Of a DNA stretch of 64,000 bases, positions 36,487-45,688 are shown one piece after another (the first letter of the stretch is position 1; every line of letters begins with the position of its first letter). Origin of the DNA: an uncultured Lutibacter sp. Its GTDB lineage: Bacteria > Bacteroidota > Bacteroidia > Flavobacteriales > Flavobacteriaceae. The stretch covers positions 186,001 to 250,000 of the forward strand of contig NZ_CANLZZ010000004.1 of the NCBI RefSeq assembly GCF_947495725.1, written 5' to 3'. The notes beneath the pieces were generated by a model. The model was not told the origin of the DNA. It searched no databases and saw only the letters and a list, made by a program, of their open reading frames with translations. The position numbers and the translations under genes were made by a program.

Positions 36487-38712
36487 ATGATACCGAAGGT
36501 ACATACACAAACTATTGATTTAGGAGATGGAAGAACCATTTCTTTAGAAACAGGAAAACTAGCAAAACAAGCGCACGGATCGGTTGTTGTAAGAATGGGT
36601 AACGCAATGTTGCTTTGTACAGTAGTATCAAACTATTCTGCTAGCCCAGGAATTGATTTTTTACCACTAACTGTTGATTACAGAGAAAAATTTGCAGCTG
36701 CGGGAAAATATCCTGGAGGTTTCTTTAAAAGAGAAGCAAGACCAAGCGATGATGAAGTATTAACAATGCGTTTAGTAGATCGTGTTTTACGTCCATTATT
36801 CCCAAAAGATTACCACGCCGAAACACAAGTTATGATTCAATTAATGTCTCATGATGCAAATGTTATGCCTGATGCATTAGCAGGTTTAGCCGCTTCAGCT
36901 GCCATTCAATTGAGCGACCTTCCTTTTGAAACTCCAATTTCAGAAGTACGTGTTGCAAGAATTAATGGTGAATTTGTAATTAACCCAAGTAGAGCTCAAT
37001 TAGCCGATGCTGATATTGATATGATGGTTGGTGCATCTGCAGACTCCGTAATGATGGTTGAGGGTGAAATGGATGAATGTAGTGAAGAGGAAATGGCTGA
37101 TGCAATTAAATTTGCTCACGAAGCTATTAAAATTCAATGTGCAGCTCAAATTGCATTGGCAGAATCTTTTGGAAAAAAAGAAACACGTGAATATGAAAAA
37201 GCTGTTACTGATGAAGCTTTAGAAAAATTAGCGCACGACTTTGCATACCAAAAAGTTTATGACATTGCAAAAGCAGGAAGTTCTAAACATGAACGTAGTG
37301 CTGCATTTGCCGAAATTAAAGAAGCATTTAAAGCTACTTTTTCAGAAGAAGAATTGGAAGAAAAAGGAGCTTTAATATCTACATATTATTCTAAAGCTGA
37401 AAAAAGTGCTATTCGTAACTTAACCCTTGAAGAAGGTTTACGTTTAGACGGAAGAAAAACTACAGAGATTCGTCCAATTTGGTGTGAAGTTGATTACTTA
37501 CCATCTACACACGGATCTTCAATTTTTACACGTGGAGAAACTCAAGCATTAGCAACAGTTACTCTTGGAACTTCAAGAGATGCTAACATTTTAGATTCGG
37601 CAACTTATGAAGGTGAAGAAAGATTTTACTTACACTATAACTTTCCTCCTTTTTCAACAGGTGAAGCTCGTCCGTTAAGAGGAACTTCTAGAAGAGAAGT
37701 TGGACATGGAAATTTAGCACAACGTGCTTTAAAAGGAATGGTTCCGGCAGATTGCCCTTATACTGTAAGAGTTGTATCTGAAGTATTAGAATCTAATGGT
37801 TCATCTTCAATGGCAACAGTTTGTGCTGGTACAATGGCATTAATGGATGCTGGTGTTCAAATGACAAAACCAGTTTCAGGTATTGCAATGGGATTAATTT
37901 CTGATGGTGATCGTTATGCTGTTTTAAGTGATATTTTAGGTGATGAAGATCATTTAGGAGATATGGACTTTAAAGTAACTGGTACTGCAGATGGTATTAC
38001 TGCTTGCCAAATGGATATTAAAATCAAAGGTTTATCATATGAAATCTTAGTAAATGCATTAAAACAAGCTCGTGACGGCCGTTTACATATTTTAGGGAAA
38101 ATTACAGATACAATTGCACAGCCAAATGCAGATGTAAAAGCGCATTCACCTAAAATGGTTACTAGAGTAATTCCTAATGATTTTATTGGTGCTTTAATTG
38201 GGCCTGGAGGAAAAGTAATTCAAGAAATGCAAAAAGAAACTGGATGTACTATTGTTATTAACGAAGATCCAGTTACTGAAGAAGGTATTGTTGAAATTTT
38301 AGGAACAAACCAAGATGGTATTGATGCTGTATTAGCTAAAATTGACTCGTTAATGTTTAAACCTCAAGTTGGTAGTGTTTACGAAGTTAAAGTAATTAAA
38401 ATGCTTGATTTTGGTGCTGTTGTTGAATATGTTGAAGCTCCAGGAAATGAAGTTTTATTACACATTTCTGAATTAGCTTGGGAACGCACAAATAACGTTA
38501 CAGATGTTGTAAATATGGGTGATGTATTTGATGTAAAATACTTTGGAAAAGATCCTAAAACTCGTAAAGACAAAGTGTCTAGAAAAGCATTATTACCTAA
38601 ACCTGAAGGATTTGTTGAAAGACCTCCAAGAGATAATAATAGAGGACGTGACAATAGAGGAAGAGATAACCGTGGTGGTGATAGAGATAGAAAACCTAGA
38701 TCTAGAGATTAA
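36487..38712 (+). CDS. pnp: Polyribonucleotide nucleotidyltransferase (PNPase)
   Basis: The 741-residue phosphorolytic 3'-5' exoribonuclease has two RNase PH domains ([42 protein letters not shown]), the Asp residues of the catalytic site in [37 protein letters not shown], a KH domain ([18 protein letters not shown]) and an S1 domain ([21 protein letters not shown]). The last ~27 residues are an Arg/Gly/Asp-rich tail with RGRDN repeats, absent from E. coli PNPase and likely RNA-binding. rpsO lies upstream. Confidence 0.98.
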   Translation: MIPKVHTQTIDLGDGRTISLETGKLAKQAHGSVVVRMGNAMLLCTVVSNYSASPGIDFLPLTVDYREKFAAAGKYPGGFFKREARPSDDEVLTMRLVDRVLRPLFPKDYHAETQVMIQLMSHDANVMPDALAGLAASAAIQLSDLPFETPISEVRVARINGEFVINPSRAQLADADIDMMVGASADSVMMVEGEMDECSEEEMADAIKFAHEAIKIQCAAQIALAESFGKKETREYEKAVTDEALEKLAHDFAYQKVYDIAKAGSSKHERSAAFAEIKEAFKATFSEEELEEKGALISTYYSKAEKSAIRNLTLEEGLRLDGRKTTEIRPIWCEVDYLPSTHGSSIFTRGETQALATVTLGTSRDANILDSATYEGEERFYLHYNFPPFSTGEARPLRGTSRREVGHGNLAQRALKGMVPADCPYTVRVVSEVLESNGSSSMATVCAGTMALMDAGVQMTKPVSGIAMGLISDGDRYAVLSDILGDEDHLGDMDFKVTGTADGITACQMDIKIKGLSYEILVNALKQARDGRLHILGKITDTIAQPNADVKAHSPKMVTRVIPNDFIGALIGPGGKVIQEMQKETGCTIVINEDPVTEEGIVEILGTNQDGIDAVLAKIDSLMFKPQVGSVYEVKVIKMLDFGAVVEYVEAPGNEVLLHISELAWERTNNVTDVVNMGDVFDVKYFGKDPKTRKDKVSRKALLPKPEGFVERPPRDNNRGRDNRGRDNRGGDRDRKPRSRD

Positions 38713-38740
38713 TTTATTAATTCTCAACTATTATAAAATT

Positions 38741-38773
38741 AAAAAGCGTCTCAGAAATGAGACGCTTTTTTTA
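38741..38773 (+). terminator. Intrinsic terminator of pnp
   Basis: A 12-bp stem (AAAAAGCGTCTC with GAGACGCTTTTT) encloses a 6-nt loop, followed by T. It also serves the convergent gene ending at 38824. Confidence 0.9.
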
Positions 38774-38823
38774 TATTAGAAATACTAACCCATAATATTC
38801 TAACATTATATTTAATAAAACAA

Positions 38824-39648
38824 CTAGCTTATTTCAACTTTTTGATCTACAAATTTTTTGATAGGAAGCACAACAATTCCTTCCTTTGTTTTTATTGTAA
38901 TACAAATATTATCTATTTGCTGAATTTCTCCTTCAATATTTTTTGTTTTAATATGCTGCCCTATTTCAAAGTTTTTTCTTGAATAAAAACCAAACAGTAA
39001 TCTAGTTACAACATCTCTAGCTCCTAATCCAAATGCTATTGTAAAAGAAACTAAAATAGATCCTAATATTAATGTAATATTACTAGTTATAATGTCTGTA
39101 TCTACACCCGCAAGGTTTAATGATGTTATTGAAATAAAAATAACTATTAAATAAAAAACAATGTTACCTACTAAGTTCCCCCCAGTAATTTCCATTGATT
39201 TAAATGAATTATGAATGGCCTTTTTAATCATTGACCCAACATAAACTCCAATAACAAAAATTAATAAAGAACTAATTAAAACTGGCAAATAAGCTATAAA
39301 ACTACCAATTCCTTTAGAAACCATAGTTAAGCCTAACATATCTGAGGCAATAACAACAAAAATTAAAATAAGTAAATATTTTACAAACTTTAATAAAATT
39401 TTTGATGGTACTACATCATAATCGTTTTTACCAAATAATTCAGCTTCATTTAATTTTGTTGTTAAGCTATCAATATTTGATAGTTTTAATAATTTTTTCA
39501 GAATTACGTTCACAACTTTTAAAATAATAATTGCTAATATTATTAATCCTATTCCTAATAATATTTTTGGCAATACTCCTAAAAACCTATTCCATAAATC
39601 TTCTGCGAACGATAAATTCATTTGACTTGATTGAATAAAAAATTTCAT
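38824..39648 (-). CDS. MscS-type small-conductance mechanosensitive channel
   Basis: The 274-residue membrane protein has about four to five helices and the MscS core. The pore helix region LVSFTIAFGLGARDVVTRLLFGFYSRKNFEIGQHIK matches the glycine/alanine-rich TM3 and following beta domain (INTKNIEGEIQQIDNICITIKTKEG). It releases turgor on hypoosmotic shock. The start at 39648 is used; ATG at 39621 is an alternative. It ends an operon with an ECF sigma factor and a 63-residue protein, suggesting stress-controlled expression. Confidence 0.88.
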   Translation of the reverse strand: MKFFIQSSQMNLSFAEDLWNRFLGVLPKILLGIGLIILAIIILKVVNVILKKLLKLSNIDSLTTKLNEAELFGKNDYDVVPSKILLKFVKYLLILIFVVIASDMLGLTMVSKGIGSFIAYLPVLISSLLIFVIGVYVGSMIKKAIHNSFKSMEITGGNLVGNIVFYLIVIFISITSLNLAGVDTDIITSNITLILGSILVSFTIAFGLGARDVVTRLLFGFYSRKNFEIGQHIKTKNIEGEIQQIDNICITIKTKEGIVVLPIKKFVDQKVEIS

Positions 39649-39670
39649 TTTATTAATTTTGGGTTAGTAA

Positions 39671-39862
39671 TTATTCTTTTTTCTTTTTGGTATTTTTATT
39701 ATCTGTATCTAAAAATTCCCCTATTGTATTAGGGTATTTCACAACAAATAGGTCTGCCATATCAATAGAAAGTTTAATTAATGATATATCATTAATTATC
39801 TTCTCCTTCAATATTTTAGGAACTTCTTCGTTATGTAATATTTTCTTAAACGGATTATCCAT
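39671..39862 (-). CDS. Small protein coupled to the ECF sigma factor
   Basis: The 63-residue, charged, soluble protein (MDNPFKKILHNEEVPKILKEKI...) has no signal or membrane segment. Its ATG overlaps the stop codon of the sigma-factor gene by one base (39860-39864), so translation is coupled. It ends in a lysine run. The middle is helical (INDISLIKLSIDMADLFVVKYPNTIGEFLD). A sigma-binding or accessory role is inferred from position only; it is not like classical membrane anti-sigma factors. Confidence 0.7.
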   Translation of the reverse strand: MDNPFKKILHNEEVPKILKEKIINDISLIKLSIDMADLFVVKYPNTIGEFLDTDNKNTKKKKE

Positions 39863-40428
39863 TAATTAAGATTTTTATATACACTTATTAATTTTTCTTT
39901 TGCTCTCTTTAATCGCATTTTTACTGCGCTTTCTCCAATATCCATCGCCTCCTGAATTTCTTTTATTGAAAAATCATCTTGATATTTTAACAATAAAATC
40001 ATTTTTTCATTTGGATCAATTATCTCTAATGCTTTTTTTAGCTTATCGGATTTCATACTAAAAATAGTTTCATCACTTGAGTCTAATTCTTCAGAATCTT
40101 GTAATTCTCCTTCAAAATTCTTTTCATTTTTCTTATAATTATTTCGTGTTACATAATTAACACAAAAATTATAAGTAAAAGAATACAGCCAAGTAGAAAA
40201 CTTCGCATTTCCTTTAAATGTCCTAAGCTTAACAAAAAGCTTAATAAAAACGTCATGAGTTAAATCTTGTGCTTCTTCTTTTGAAGACGCAAACCCATAA
40301 CACTTATTATAAACAACACCCGCATACCTATCATACAATACTGCAAACAATTGTGTATTGTTAGTTTGCACTATTTTATTAATAAGTTCGTTATCCGATA
40401 ATAACGATATTTCTTTTTGTTGTTTCAA
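39862..40428 (-). CDS. ECF-type sigma factor (sigma-70 family)
   Basis: The 188-residue protein has region 2 (FAVLYDRYAGVVYNKCYGFASSKEEAQDLTHDVFIKLFVKL) and region 4 (IIDPNEKMILLLKYQDDFSIKEIQEAMDIGESAVKMRLKRAKEKL) and nothing else, the ECF layout. No ATG exists upstream before a stop, so TTG at 40428 is the start. It is followed without a gap by a small protein and an MscS gene. The operon suggests a response to osmotic or envelope stress. rpoD is divergent, 149 bp away. Confidence 0.9.
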   Translation of the reverse strand: MKQQKEISLLSDNELINKIVQTNNTQLFAVLYDRYAGVVYNKCYGFASSKEEAQDLTHDVFIKLFVKLRTFKGNAKFSTWLYSFTYNFCVNYVTRNNYKKNEKNFEGELQDSEELDSSDETIFSMKSDKLKKALEIIDPNEKMILLLKYQDDFSIKEIQEAMDIGESAVKMRLKRAKEKLISVYKNLN

Positions 40429-40577
40429 AAAATTACTTTGGGTTAATATTGTTTAAGACACTTAAATACATATTTAGTCACAAAAGATTAATTTATGATT
40501 TATTTTGTAACATTTACAAAAATACTACGTATATATTATGTACGCTATAAATAAACACAAAAATTTTCAGTTTTTAA

Positions 40578-41441
40578 ATGAGACAGCTTAAAATAACAAA
40601 ACAGGTTACTAATAGAGAAACCGCATCATTAGATAAATATTTACAAGAAATAGGAAAAGTTGATTTAATTACCGCCGAAATGGAGGTTGAATTAGCTCAA
40701 CGAATTAAAGCAGGAGATCAAGTTGCATTGGAACGCTTAACAAAAGCAAATTTACGTTTTGTTGTTTCGGTTGCTAAACAATATCAAAATCAAGGATTAA
40801 CACTTCCAGATTTAATTAACGAAGGTAACTTAGGTTTAATTAAAGCTGCAAAACGTTTTGATGAAACTCGTGGATTTAAATTTATTTCTTACGCAGTTTG
40901 GTGGATTCGTCAATCTATTTTACAAGCGTTGGCAGAACAATCTCGTATTGTTCGTTTACCTTTAAATAAAATTGGTTCTATCAATAAAATTAATAAAATG
41001 TATGCATTTTTGGAGCAAGAGAACGAAAGACCTCCTTCTGCTGAAGAAATTGCAAAAAAATTAGATATGACCGTAAATGACGTAAAAGAGTCTATGAAAA
41101 ACTCTGGTCGTCATGTATCAATGGATGCTCCATTAATTGAAGGTGAAGATTCAAACCTTTATGATGTACTTAATACTGATGAGTCTCCAAACCCAGATAA
41201 ATCATTATTACACGAATCTTTAAAAGTTGAAATTGAACGTGCTTTGGAAACATTAACTCCAAGAGAGGCTGATGTTGTTCAATTATACTTTGGTTTAGGC
41301 GATGCACACCCAATGACTCTTGAAGAAATTGGTGAAACTTTTGATTTAACACGTGAACGTGTTCGTCAAATTAAAGAAAAAGCAATTAGAAGATTAAAAC
41401 ACACTTCTAGAAGTAAAATATTAAAAACTTATTTAGGTTAA
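40578..41441 (+). CDS. rpoD: Primary sigma factor RpoD (Bacteroidota short form)
   Basis: The 287-residue sigma-70 lacks region 1.1, as usual in Bacteroidota. Region 1.2 is [27 protein letters not shown]; region 2 is [39 protein letters not shown]; regions 3 and 4 follow, with [37 protein letters not shown]. It directs RNA polymerase to promoters of the TTG-TAnnTTTG kind, several of which appear in this window. A terminator follows. Confidence 0.97.
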   Translation: MRQLKITKQVTNRETASLDKYLQEIGKVDLITAEMEVELAQRIKAGDQVALERLTKANLRFVVSVAKQYQNQGLTLPDLINEGNLGLIKAAKRFDETRGFKFISYAVWWIRQSILQALAEQSRIVRLPLNKIGSINKINKMYAFLEQENERPPSAEEIAKKLDMTVNDVKESMKNSGRHVSMDAPLIEGEDSNLYDVLNTDESPNPDKSLLHESLKVEIERALETLTPREADVVQLYFGLGDAHPMTLEEIGETFDLTRERVRQIKEKAIRRLKHTSRSKILKTYLG

Positions 41442-41476
41442 TCTTTATTTTTAAAGTTAACTTTTTAATACTGAAT

Positions 41477-41505
41477 AAAAAACGCTCGAATTATCGAGCG
41501 TTTTT
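41477..41505 (+). terminator. Intrinsic terminator of rpoD
   Basis: AACGCTCGA and TCGAGCGTT with flanking A and T runs form the hairpin around loop ATTA. Confidence 0.92.
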
Positions 41506-41518
41506 CTTTTTTAAATGA

Positions 41519-41526
41519 TACTTTTG
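41519..41526 (+). promoter_or_regulatory. Candidate -7 element of rpe
   Basis: TACTTTTG matches TAnnTTTG, 23 nt before the rpe ATG. The -33 position falls in the rpoD terminator and shows no TTG. Confidence 0.35.
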
Positions 41527-41549
41527 CAAAAAACAACACAAATATTAAA

Positions 41550-42212
41550 ATGACTAAACTTATTGCTCCTTCCGTTTTAGCTGCAGATTTTGCCAACTTA
41601 CAACGCGACATAGAAATGATTAACAACAGTAAAGCCGATTGGTTTCATATTGATGTTATGGATGGAATGTTTGTTCCTAATATTTCATTTGGAATGCCTG
41701 TAATTAGTACAATTAAAAAACATGCAACCAAAACAATGGACGTTCATTTAATGATTGTTGATCCAGATAGATATATTTCTACTTTTAAAAAAGTTGGAGC
41801 TGATATTTTAACAGTTCACTATGAAGCTTGTCCCCATTTACATAGAACTGTGCAGGCTATAAAAGCAGAAGGAATGAAAGCAGGAGTTTCTTTAAATCCC
41901 CATACTCCTATTGCTGTTTTGGAAGATATTATTGAAGATCTGGATTTGGTATTAATTATGAGTGTTAATCCAGGGTTTGGCGGACAAAGTTTTATTGAAA
42001 ACACCTATAAAAAAGTGCAACAATTAAAAGCATTGATTGAGTTTAGCGGCTCAAAAGCCTTAATTGAAGTTGATGGTGGTGTTACAGATCAGAATATTGA
42101 GCAACTTTCTGAAGCTGGTGTTGATGCATTTGTAGCTGGAAGTTTTGTATTTAAAAGTGAAAACCCAACCAATACAATTGCCAATTTAAAAGATTTGGTT
42201 TCCCCAAGTTAA
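41550..42212 (+). CDS. rpe: Ribulose-phosphate 3-epimerase
   Basis: The 220-residue TIM-barrel enzyme interconverts ribulose-5-phosphate and xylulose-5-phosphate. Motifs: IAPSVLAADFANL, WFHIDVMDGMFVPNISFG, MDVHLMI, MSVNPGFGGQSFIE and the phosphate-binding EVDGGV and AGSFVF. Length is standard. Its 3' end overlaps the convergent CBS-pair gene by 4 bp. Confidence 0.97.
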   Translation: MTKLIAPSVLAADFANLQRDIEMINNSKADWFHIDVMDGMFVPNISFGMPVISTIKKHATKTMDVHLMIVDPDRYISTFKKVGADILTVHYEACPHLHRTVQAIKAEGMKAGVSLNPHTPIAVLEDIIEDLDLVLIMSVNPGFGGQSFIENTYKKVQQLKALIEFSGSKALIEVDGGVTDQNIEQLSEAGVDAFVAGSFVFKSENPTNTIANLKDLVSPS

Positions 42213-42643
42213 ACCTCATCTAACTCATATTGAGTTAATAAGTATTTTAAAATATCTGTAGTAGTTACAATTCCTACTAAAATATCGTTTTCTACAACAG
42301 GAAGCGCATGAAATTCATTTTTCGATAAAATTTCAACAACAGATTTTACTGTTATTGAAGAATTAATCTTAATTGGATTTTTAACCATTATTTGTTCAAT
42401 ACTTAACATATCATAAATTGCGTTGTCTATTTTAATTTCTTTTGCATCATAAGAATCCAAAAAACTAATTCTTTTCAAATCATTTAAACTTAGCATACCA
42501 ACAATATGTTCATCTTTAACAATAGGAATATGGTGAATGTGATTTTCTTTAAACATTTTTTCAGCTTTATATAAATCATCATTCAAGCTTAACGTAATAA
42601 GGTCCTTAGTCATTATTTTAGATACCGGCTCAAGACGTTTCAT
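42209..42643 (-). CDS. CBS-pair domain protein
   Basis: The 144-residue cytoplasmic protein consists of two CBS domains (about 7-60 and 80-140) with the motifs HIHHIPIVKDEHIVGMLSLNDL and EFHALPVVENDILVGIVTTTDIL. CBS pairs bind adenosine nucleotides such as AMP, ATP or SAM and regulate partners. No fused effector domain is present and no partner is adjacent, so the target is unknown. Confidence 0.88.
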   Translation of the reverse strand: MKRLEPVSKIMTKDLITLSLNDDLYKAEKMFKENHIHHIPIVKDEHIVGMLSLNDLKRISFLDSYDAKEIKIDNAIYDMLSIEQIMVKNPIKINSSITVKSVVEILSKNEFHALPVVENDILVGIVTTTDILKYLLTQYELDEV

Positions 42644-42739
42644 AATTTTATATTTTCGATTCCATTAAAGTTCGAAAAAATGAAGCTAAATTATTATGAT
42701 TAAAATCATACTATTAATTTTTGAGGTATTATATTAGCT

Positions 42740-42747
42740 TAATTTTG
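42740..42747 (+). promoter_or_regulatory. Candidate -7 element of the mod operon
   Basis: TAATTTTG matches TAnnTTTG, with a TTG (42721-42723) 16 nt upstream, a slightly short spacer. It precedes the modA-like ATG by 19 nt. Confidence 0.4.
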
Positions 42748-42766
42748 AAACATTACATATTATTTT

Positions 42767-43543
42767 ATGGTAGTTAATAGAAAGTTTCTGTTTAAAAAGA
42801 TATTTATTTTTTTAATTTTAATACTTCTTTTTGGTTGTAATAAACCTAAAGAACAAAAACTATATATTGCCACGGCTGCTAATATGCAATTTGCAATGAA
42901 AGAATTGATAACCGTTTTTACAAATGAAACAGGAATAAAATGTGAATCTATAATTAGTTCATCAGGAAAATTAACTGCCCAAATAAAAGAAGGCGCTCCG
43001 TATGATATTTTTGTTTCAGCAAATATGAAATACCCCAACGAGTTAAATATTTCCGGGTTCAGTTCAAAAAAGCCAAAAGTTTATGCCCTAGGTAAACTTG
43101 TTTTATGGACAATGATTGACAGCCTAAAACCATCAATAAATTTATTACTTAATAAAAACGTAAAACATATTGCTTCAGCAAATCCTAAAATAGCACCATA
43201 TGGAATCCCTACCGAACAAGTTTTAAAATATTATAAGCTATTTAATAAAATTGAACACAAACTTGTTTACGGCGAAAGTATCGCCCAAACAAACCAATTT
43301 ATAACCACAATGGCGGCAGAAATTGGTTTTACTGCAAAATCCGTTGTGTTATCACCTAATATGAAAGGAAAAGGAAATTGGATAGATATTAATGAAAACG
43401 CATATACACCAATTGAACAAGGTGTTGTAATTTTAAAAAAAGGACCAAGTTCCAATAAAAAGAAAGAATTATTTTATAAATTTCTTTTTTCAAACAAAGG
43501 AAAAGCTATTTTAAATAATTTTGGCTATTCAACTGACTTCTAA
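42767..43543 (+). CDS. modA: Molybdate-type ABC transporter substrate-binding lipoprotein
   Basis: The 258-residue protein has a lipoprotein signal ending in LFGC (Cys24). The body matches ModA: LYIATAANMQFAMKELITVF, IISSSGKLTAQIKEGAPYDIFVSANMKYP, and AAEIGFTAKSVVL near the end. It binds molybdate (or tungstate) outside the inner membrane and hands it to ModB. Being lipidated rather than free periplasmic is common in this phylum. It starts a four-gene operon with the next gene directly adjacent. Confidence 0.9.
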   Translation: MVVNRKFLFKKIFIFLILILLFGCNKPKEQKLYIATAANMQFAMKELITVFTNETGIKCESIISSSGKLTAQIKEGAPYDIFVSANMKYPNELNISGFSSKKPKVYALGKLVLWTMIDSLKPSINLLLNKNVKHIASANPKIAPYGIPTEQVLKYYKLFNKIEHKLVYGESIAQTNQFITTMAAEIGFTAKSVVLSPNMKGKGNWIDINENAYTPIEQGVVILKKGPSSNKKKELFYKFLFSNKGKAILNNFGYSTDF

Positions 43544-43942
43544 ATGAATATATTAAAAGGTATTATTGAAAAATTGACAATTCATGGAAAATTAACCTTA
43601 ATTAATTTAAAGGTTAAAGACGTCTTAATGTCGGCAATTGTTATAGACACTCCCGATACCGCTCCTTATTTAAAAACCGGAAATGAAATTACAGTATTAT
43701 TTAAGGAAACAGAAGTAATTATGGCAACTGGTAATACAGACCAAATAAGTCTTAGAAATAAATTTTATGGAACAATTGATAAAATTGAAACCAATGAAAT
43801 ATTATCTAAATTAACTATCAATACTTCCGTGGGAAAAATAAAATCGATTATTACAACAAATGCTGTAAATCAATTGCAGTTAAAAAAAAATATCGAAGTT
43901 ACTGCTATGGTTAAAACAAACGAAATAATGTTATCGGAATGA
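43544..43942 (+). CDS. Tandem Mop (molbindin-like) domain protein
   Basis: The 132-residue protein consists of two Mop/TOBE-like repeats of about 65 residues (1-69 and 70-132), each with the pattern G-x-I-x-K-I...L.......K...I......V..L.LK.....E.T..V K..E.M.. These small domains bind molybdate oxyanions at oligomer interfaces. Its place between modA and modB, with a 4-bp overlap into modB, suggests a cytoplasmic molybdate store or sensor. The match is by pattern; no helix-turn-helix is present, so it is not a ModE regulator. Confidence 0.75.
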   Translation: MNILKGIIEKLTIHGKLTLINLKVKDVLMSAIVIDTPDTAPYLKTGNEITVLFKETEVIMATGNTDQISLRNKFYGTIDKIETNEILSKLTINTSVGKIKSIITTNAVNQLQLKKNIEVTAMVKTNEIMLSE

Positions 43943-44610
43943 TTGATTGGGAGCCGCTTATACTAACATTTAAATTGGCATTTATTACAACAATATTGCT
44001 GTTGGTAATTTCAATTCCATTAGCATATTGGTTGGCATATTCCAAATCTAAACTTAAACCCATCTTCGAAACGTTTGTTAGTATGCCATTGGTGTTACCT
44101 CCAACTGTAATAGGGTTTTATTTGTTGGTGGCATTTAGTCCTTCAAACGCATTTGGAGATTGGTTAAATAACTGGCTTGGATTGCAACTGGTATTTTCTT
44201 TTGAAGGATTGTTAATTGCATCTATAATTTATAGTTTGCCTTTTATGGTACATCCTATACAAGCAGGTTTTTCTAATTTACCAACATCGTTGATTGACAT
44301 GTCATATGTTTTAGGAAAATCAAAAACTACAACCTTGTTTAAGGTATTAATACCAAATATAAAAACATCGTTATTAACCGGAATTGTACTTGCCTTTGCG
44401 CATACTATTGGTGAATTTGGCGTTGTTTTAATGATTGGCGGTAATATTCCAGGTAAAACAAAAGTAGCATCAATAGCCGTTTATGATAAAGTTGAATCTT
44501 TAGATTATGCCGCCGCTAACACCTATTCTTTAATATTATTTGCGTTAACCTTTGTTATTTTATTAATGGTATATGTAATTAATGGCGGTTACTTAAAACA
44601 GCAAAAGTGA
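43939..44610 (+). CDS. modB: Molybdate ABC transporter permease
   Basis: The 223-residue inner-membrane permease has five to six helices and the ABC-permease EAA-type loop SYVLGKSKTTTLFKVLIPNIKTSLLTGIVLAFAHTIGEFGVVLMIGGNIPGKT, which is specific for ModB (GEFG and GGNIPGKT). It overlaps both neighbours by 4 bp. Confidence 0.95.
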   Translation: MIDWEPLILTFKLAFITTILLLVISIPLAYWLAYSKSKLKPIFETFVSMPLVLPPTVIGFYLLVAFSPSNAFGDWLNNWLGLQLVFSFEGLLIASIIYSLPFMVHPIQAGFSNLPTSLIDMSYVLGKSKTTTLFKVLIPNIKTSLLTGIVLAFAHTIGEFGVVLMIGGNIPGKTKVASIAVYDKVESLDYAAANTYSLILFALTFVILLMVYVINGGYLKQQK

Positions 44611-45485
44611 TGATTGAAATTGATATACATAAAAAATTAAAATCTTCTCAAGGTGAAATGTTATTAAACATTCAAACCACTATTAAAAAAGGAGATCTTG
44701 TTACACTTTATGGTAATTCAGGTGCTGGAAAAACTTCTATATTAAGAATAGTTGCCGGATTGTTACAACCCGATTCTGGAAAAATAAACGTTAATGGTAA
44801 AACTTGGCTAAACACAGCAAAAAAAATTAATTTAAAACCTCAAAAAAGAAAAGTAGGCTTTGTTTTTCAGGATTATGCACTTTTTCCAAATATGACAGTT
44901 AAAGAAAATCTACTATTTGCATTAAATAAAGGTGAAGATAATAGCATTGTAAACCATTTGGTTGAAATTATTGAATTAGGAGAATTACAAAACAGAAAAC
45001 CACAAACGCTTTCTGGAGGACAAAAACAACGGGTTGCATTGGCTCGCGCTTTGGTTCAAAAACCATCTATACTTATGTTGGACGAACCTCTTTCCGCTTT
45101 AGATTCTGAAATTCGTTTTAAATTACAACAATACATTTTAAATGTTCATAAAGAATATAAACTTACCACCTTACTAATAAGCCATGATATTTCTGAAATA
45201 ATTCGAATGTCAGATAAGGTTCTTCAAATTGAACATGGAAAAATAACTAGACAAGGGAAGCCTAATGAGGTTTTTAACTATACAGGTTTAAGTGCCAAAT
45301 TTCAGTTTACAGGCACCATTATAGAAATTAGCAAACAAGACTTCCTTTACATTCTAAGTATAAGAATTGGAAAAGATTTAGTTAAAGTTGTTGCAGATGA
45401 AACCGAAGGAGAACATTTAAAAGCAGGAGATAAAATTGTAGTTTCTGCAAAAGCACTTAATCCAATCATTCAAAAAATTGGATAG
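44607..45485 (+). CDS. modC: Molybdate ABC transporter ATP-binding protein
   Basis: The 292-residue ATPase powers molybdate uptake. Walker A is GNSGAGKTS, the Q loop FVFQDYALFPNMTV, the signature LSGGQKQRVALARAL, Walker B ILMLDEPLSALD and the H loop ISHD. A single C-terminal TOBE/Mop domain follows (about 230-292). It is shorter than the E. coli ModC with two such motifs, which may be balanced by the separate tandem-Mop protein. Confidence 0.95.
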   Translation: MMIEIDIHKKLKSSQGEMLLNIQTTIKKGDLVTLYGNSGAGKTSILRIVAGLLQPDSGKINVNGKTWLNTAKKINLKPQKRKVGFVFQDYALFPNMTVKENLLFALNKGEDNSIVNHLVEIIELGELQNRKPQTLSGGQKQRVALARALVQKPSILMLDEPLSALDSEIRFKLQQYILNVHKEYKLTTLLISHDISEIIRMSDKVLQIEHGKITRQGKPNEVFNYTGLSAKFQFTGTIIEISKQDFLYILSIRIGKDLVKVVADETEGEHLKAGDKIVVSAKALNPIIQKIG

Positions 45486-45598
45486 CATTATACTTCTCAA
45501 AAAAAAACTTTTCTACACTTTACAAAACTTTTCTAAAAATTTCTAAACACCTTATTTAACCATACTTTGGGTATTTTAACATTATTTTAAGAATAAGC

Positions 45599-45629
45599 AC
45601 ATATGTTACACCTTAAAAAACATATGTTA
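45599..45629. promoter_or_regulatory. Phased direct repeats upstream of the SusC gene
   Basis: ACATATGTTA occurs at 45599-45608 and again at 45620-45629, 21 bp apart, i.e. two helical turns. Each copy holds the palindrome CATATG. They lie 60-90 bp before the SusC start, where an activator or repressor dimer pair could bind. No classical promoter pair was seen in this 203-bp gap. Confidence 0.45.
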
Positions 45630-45688
45630 TCCCGTAAACCTTAATTTATTTAAACATTTGTAACATCTAAACTTAAAACAAATTTAAT

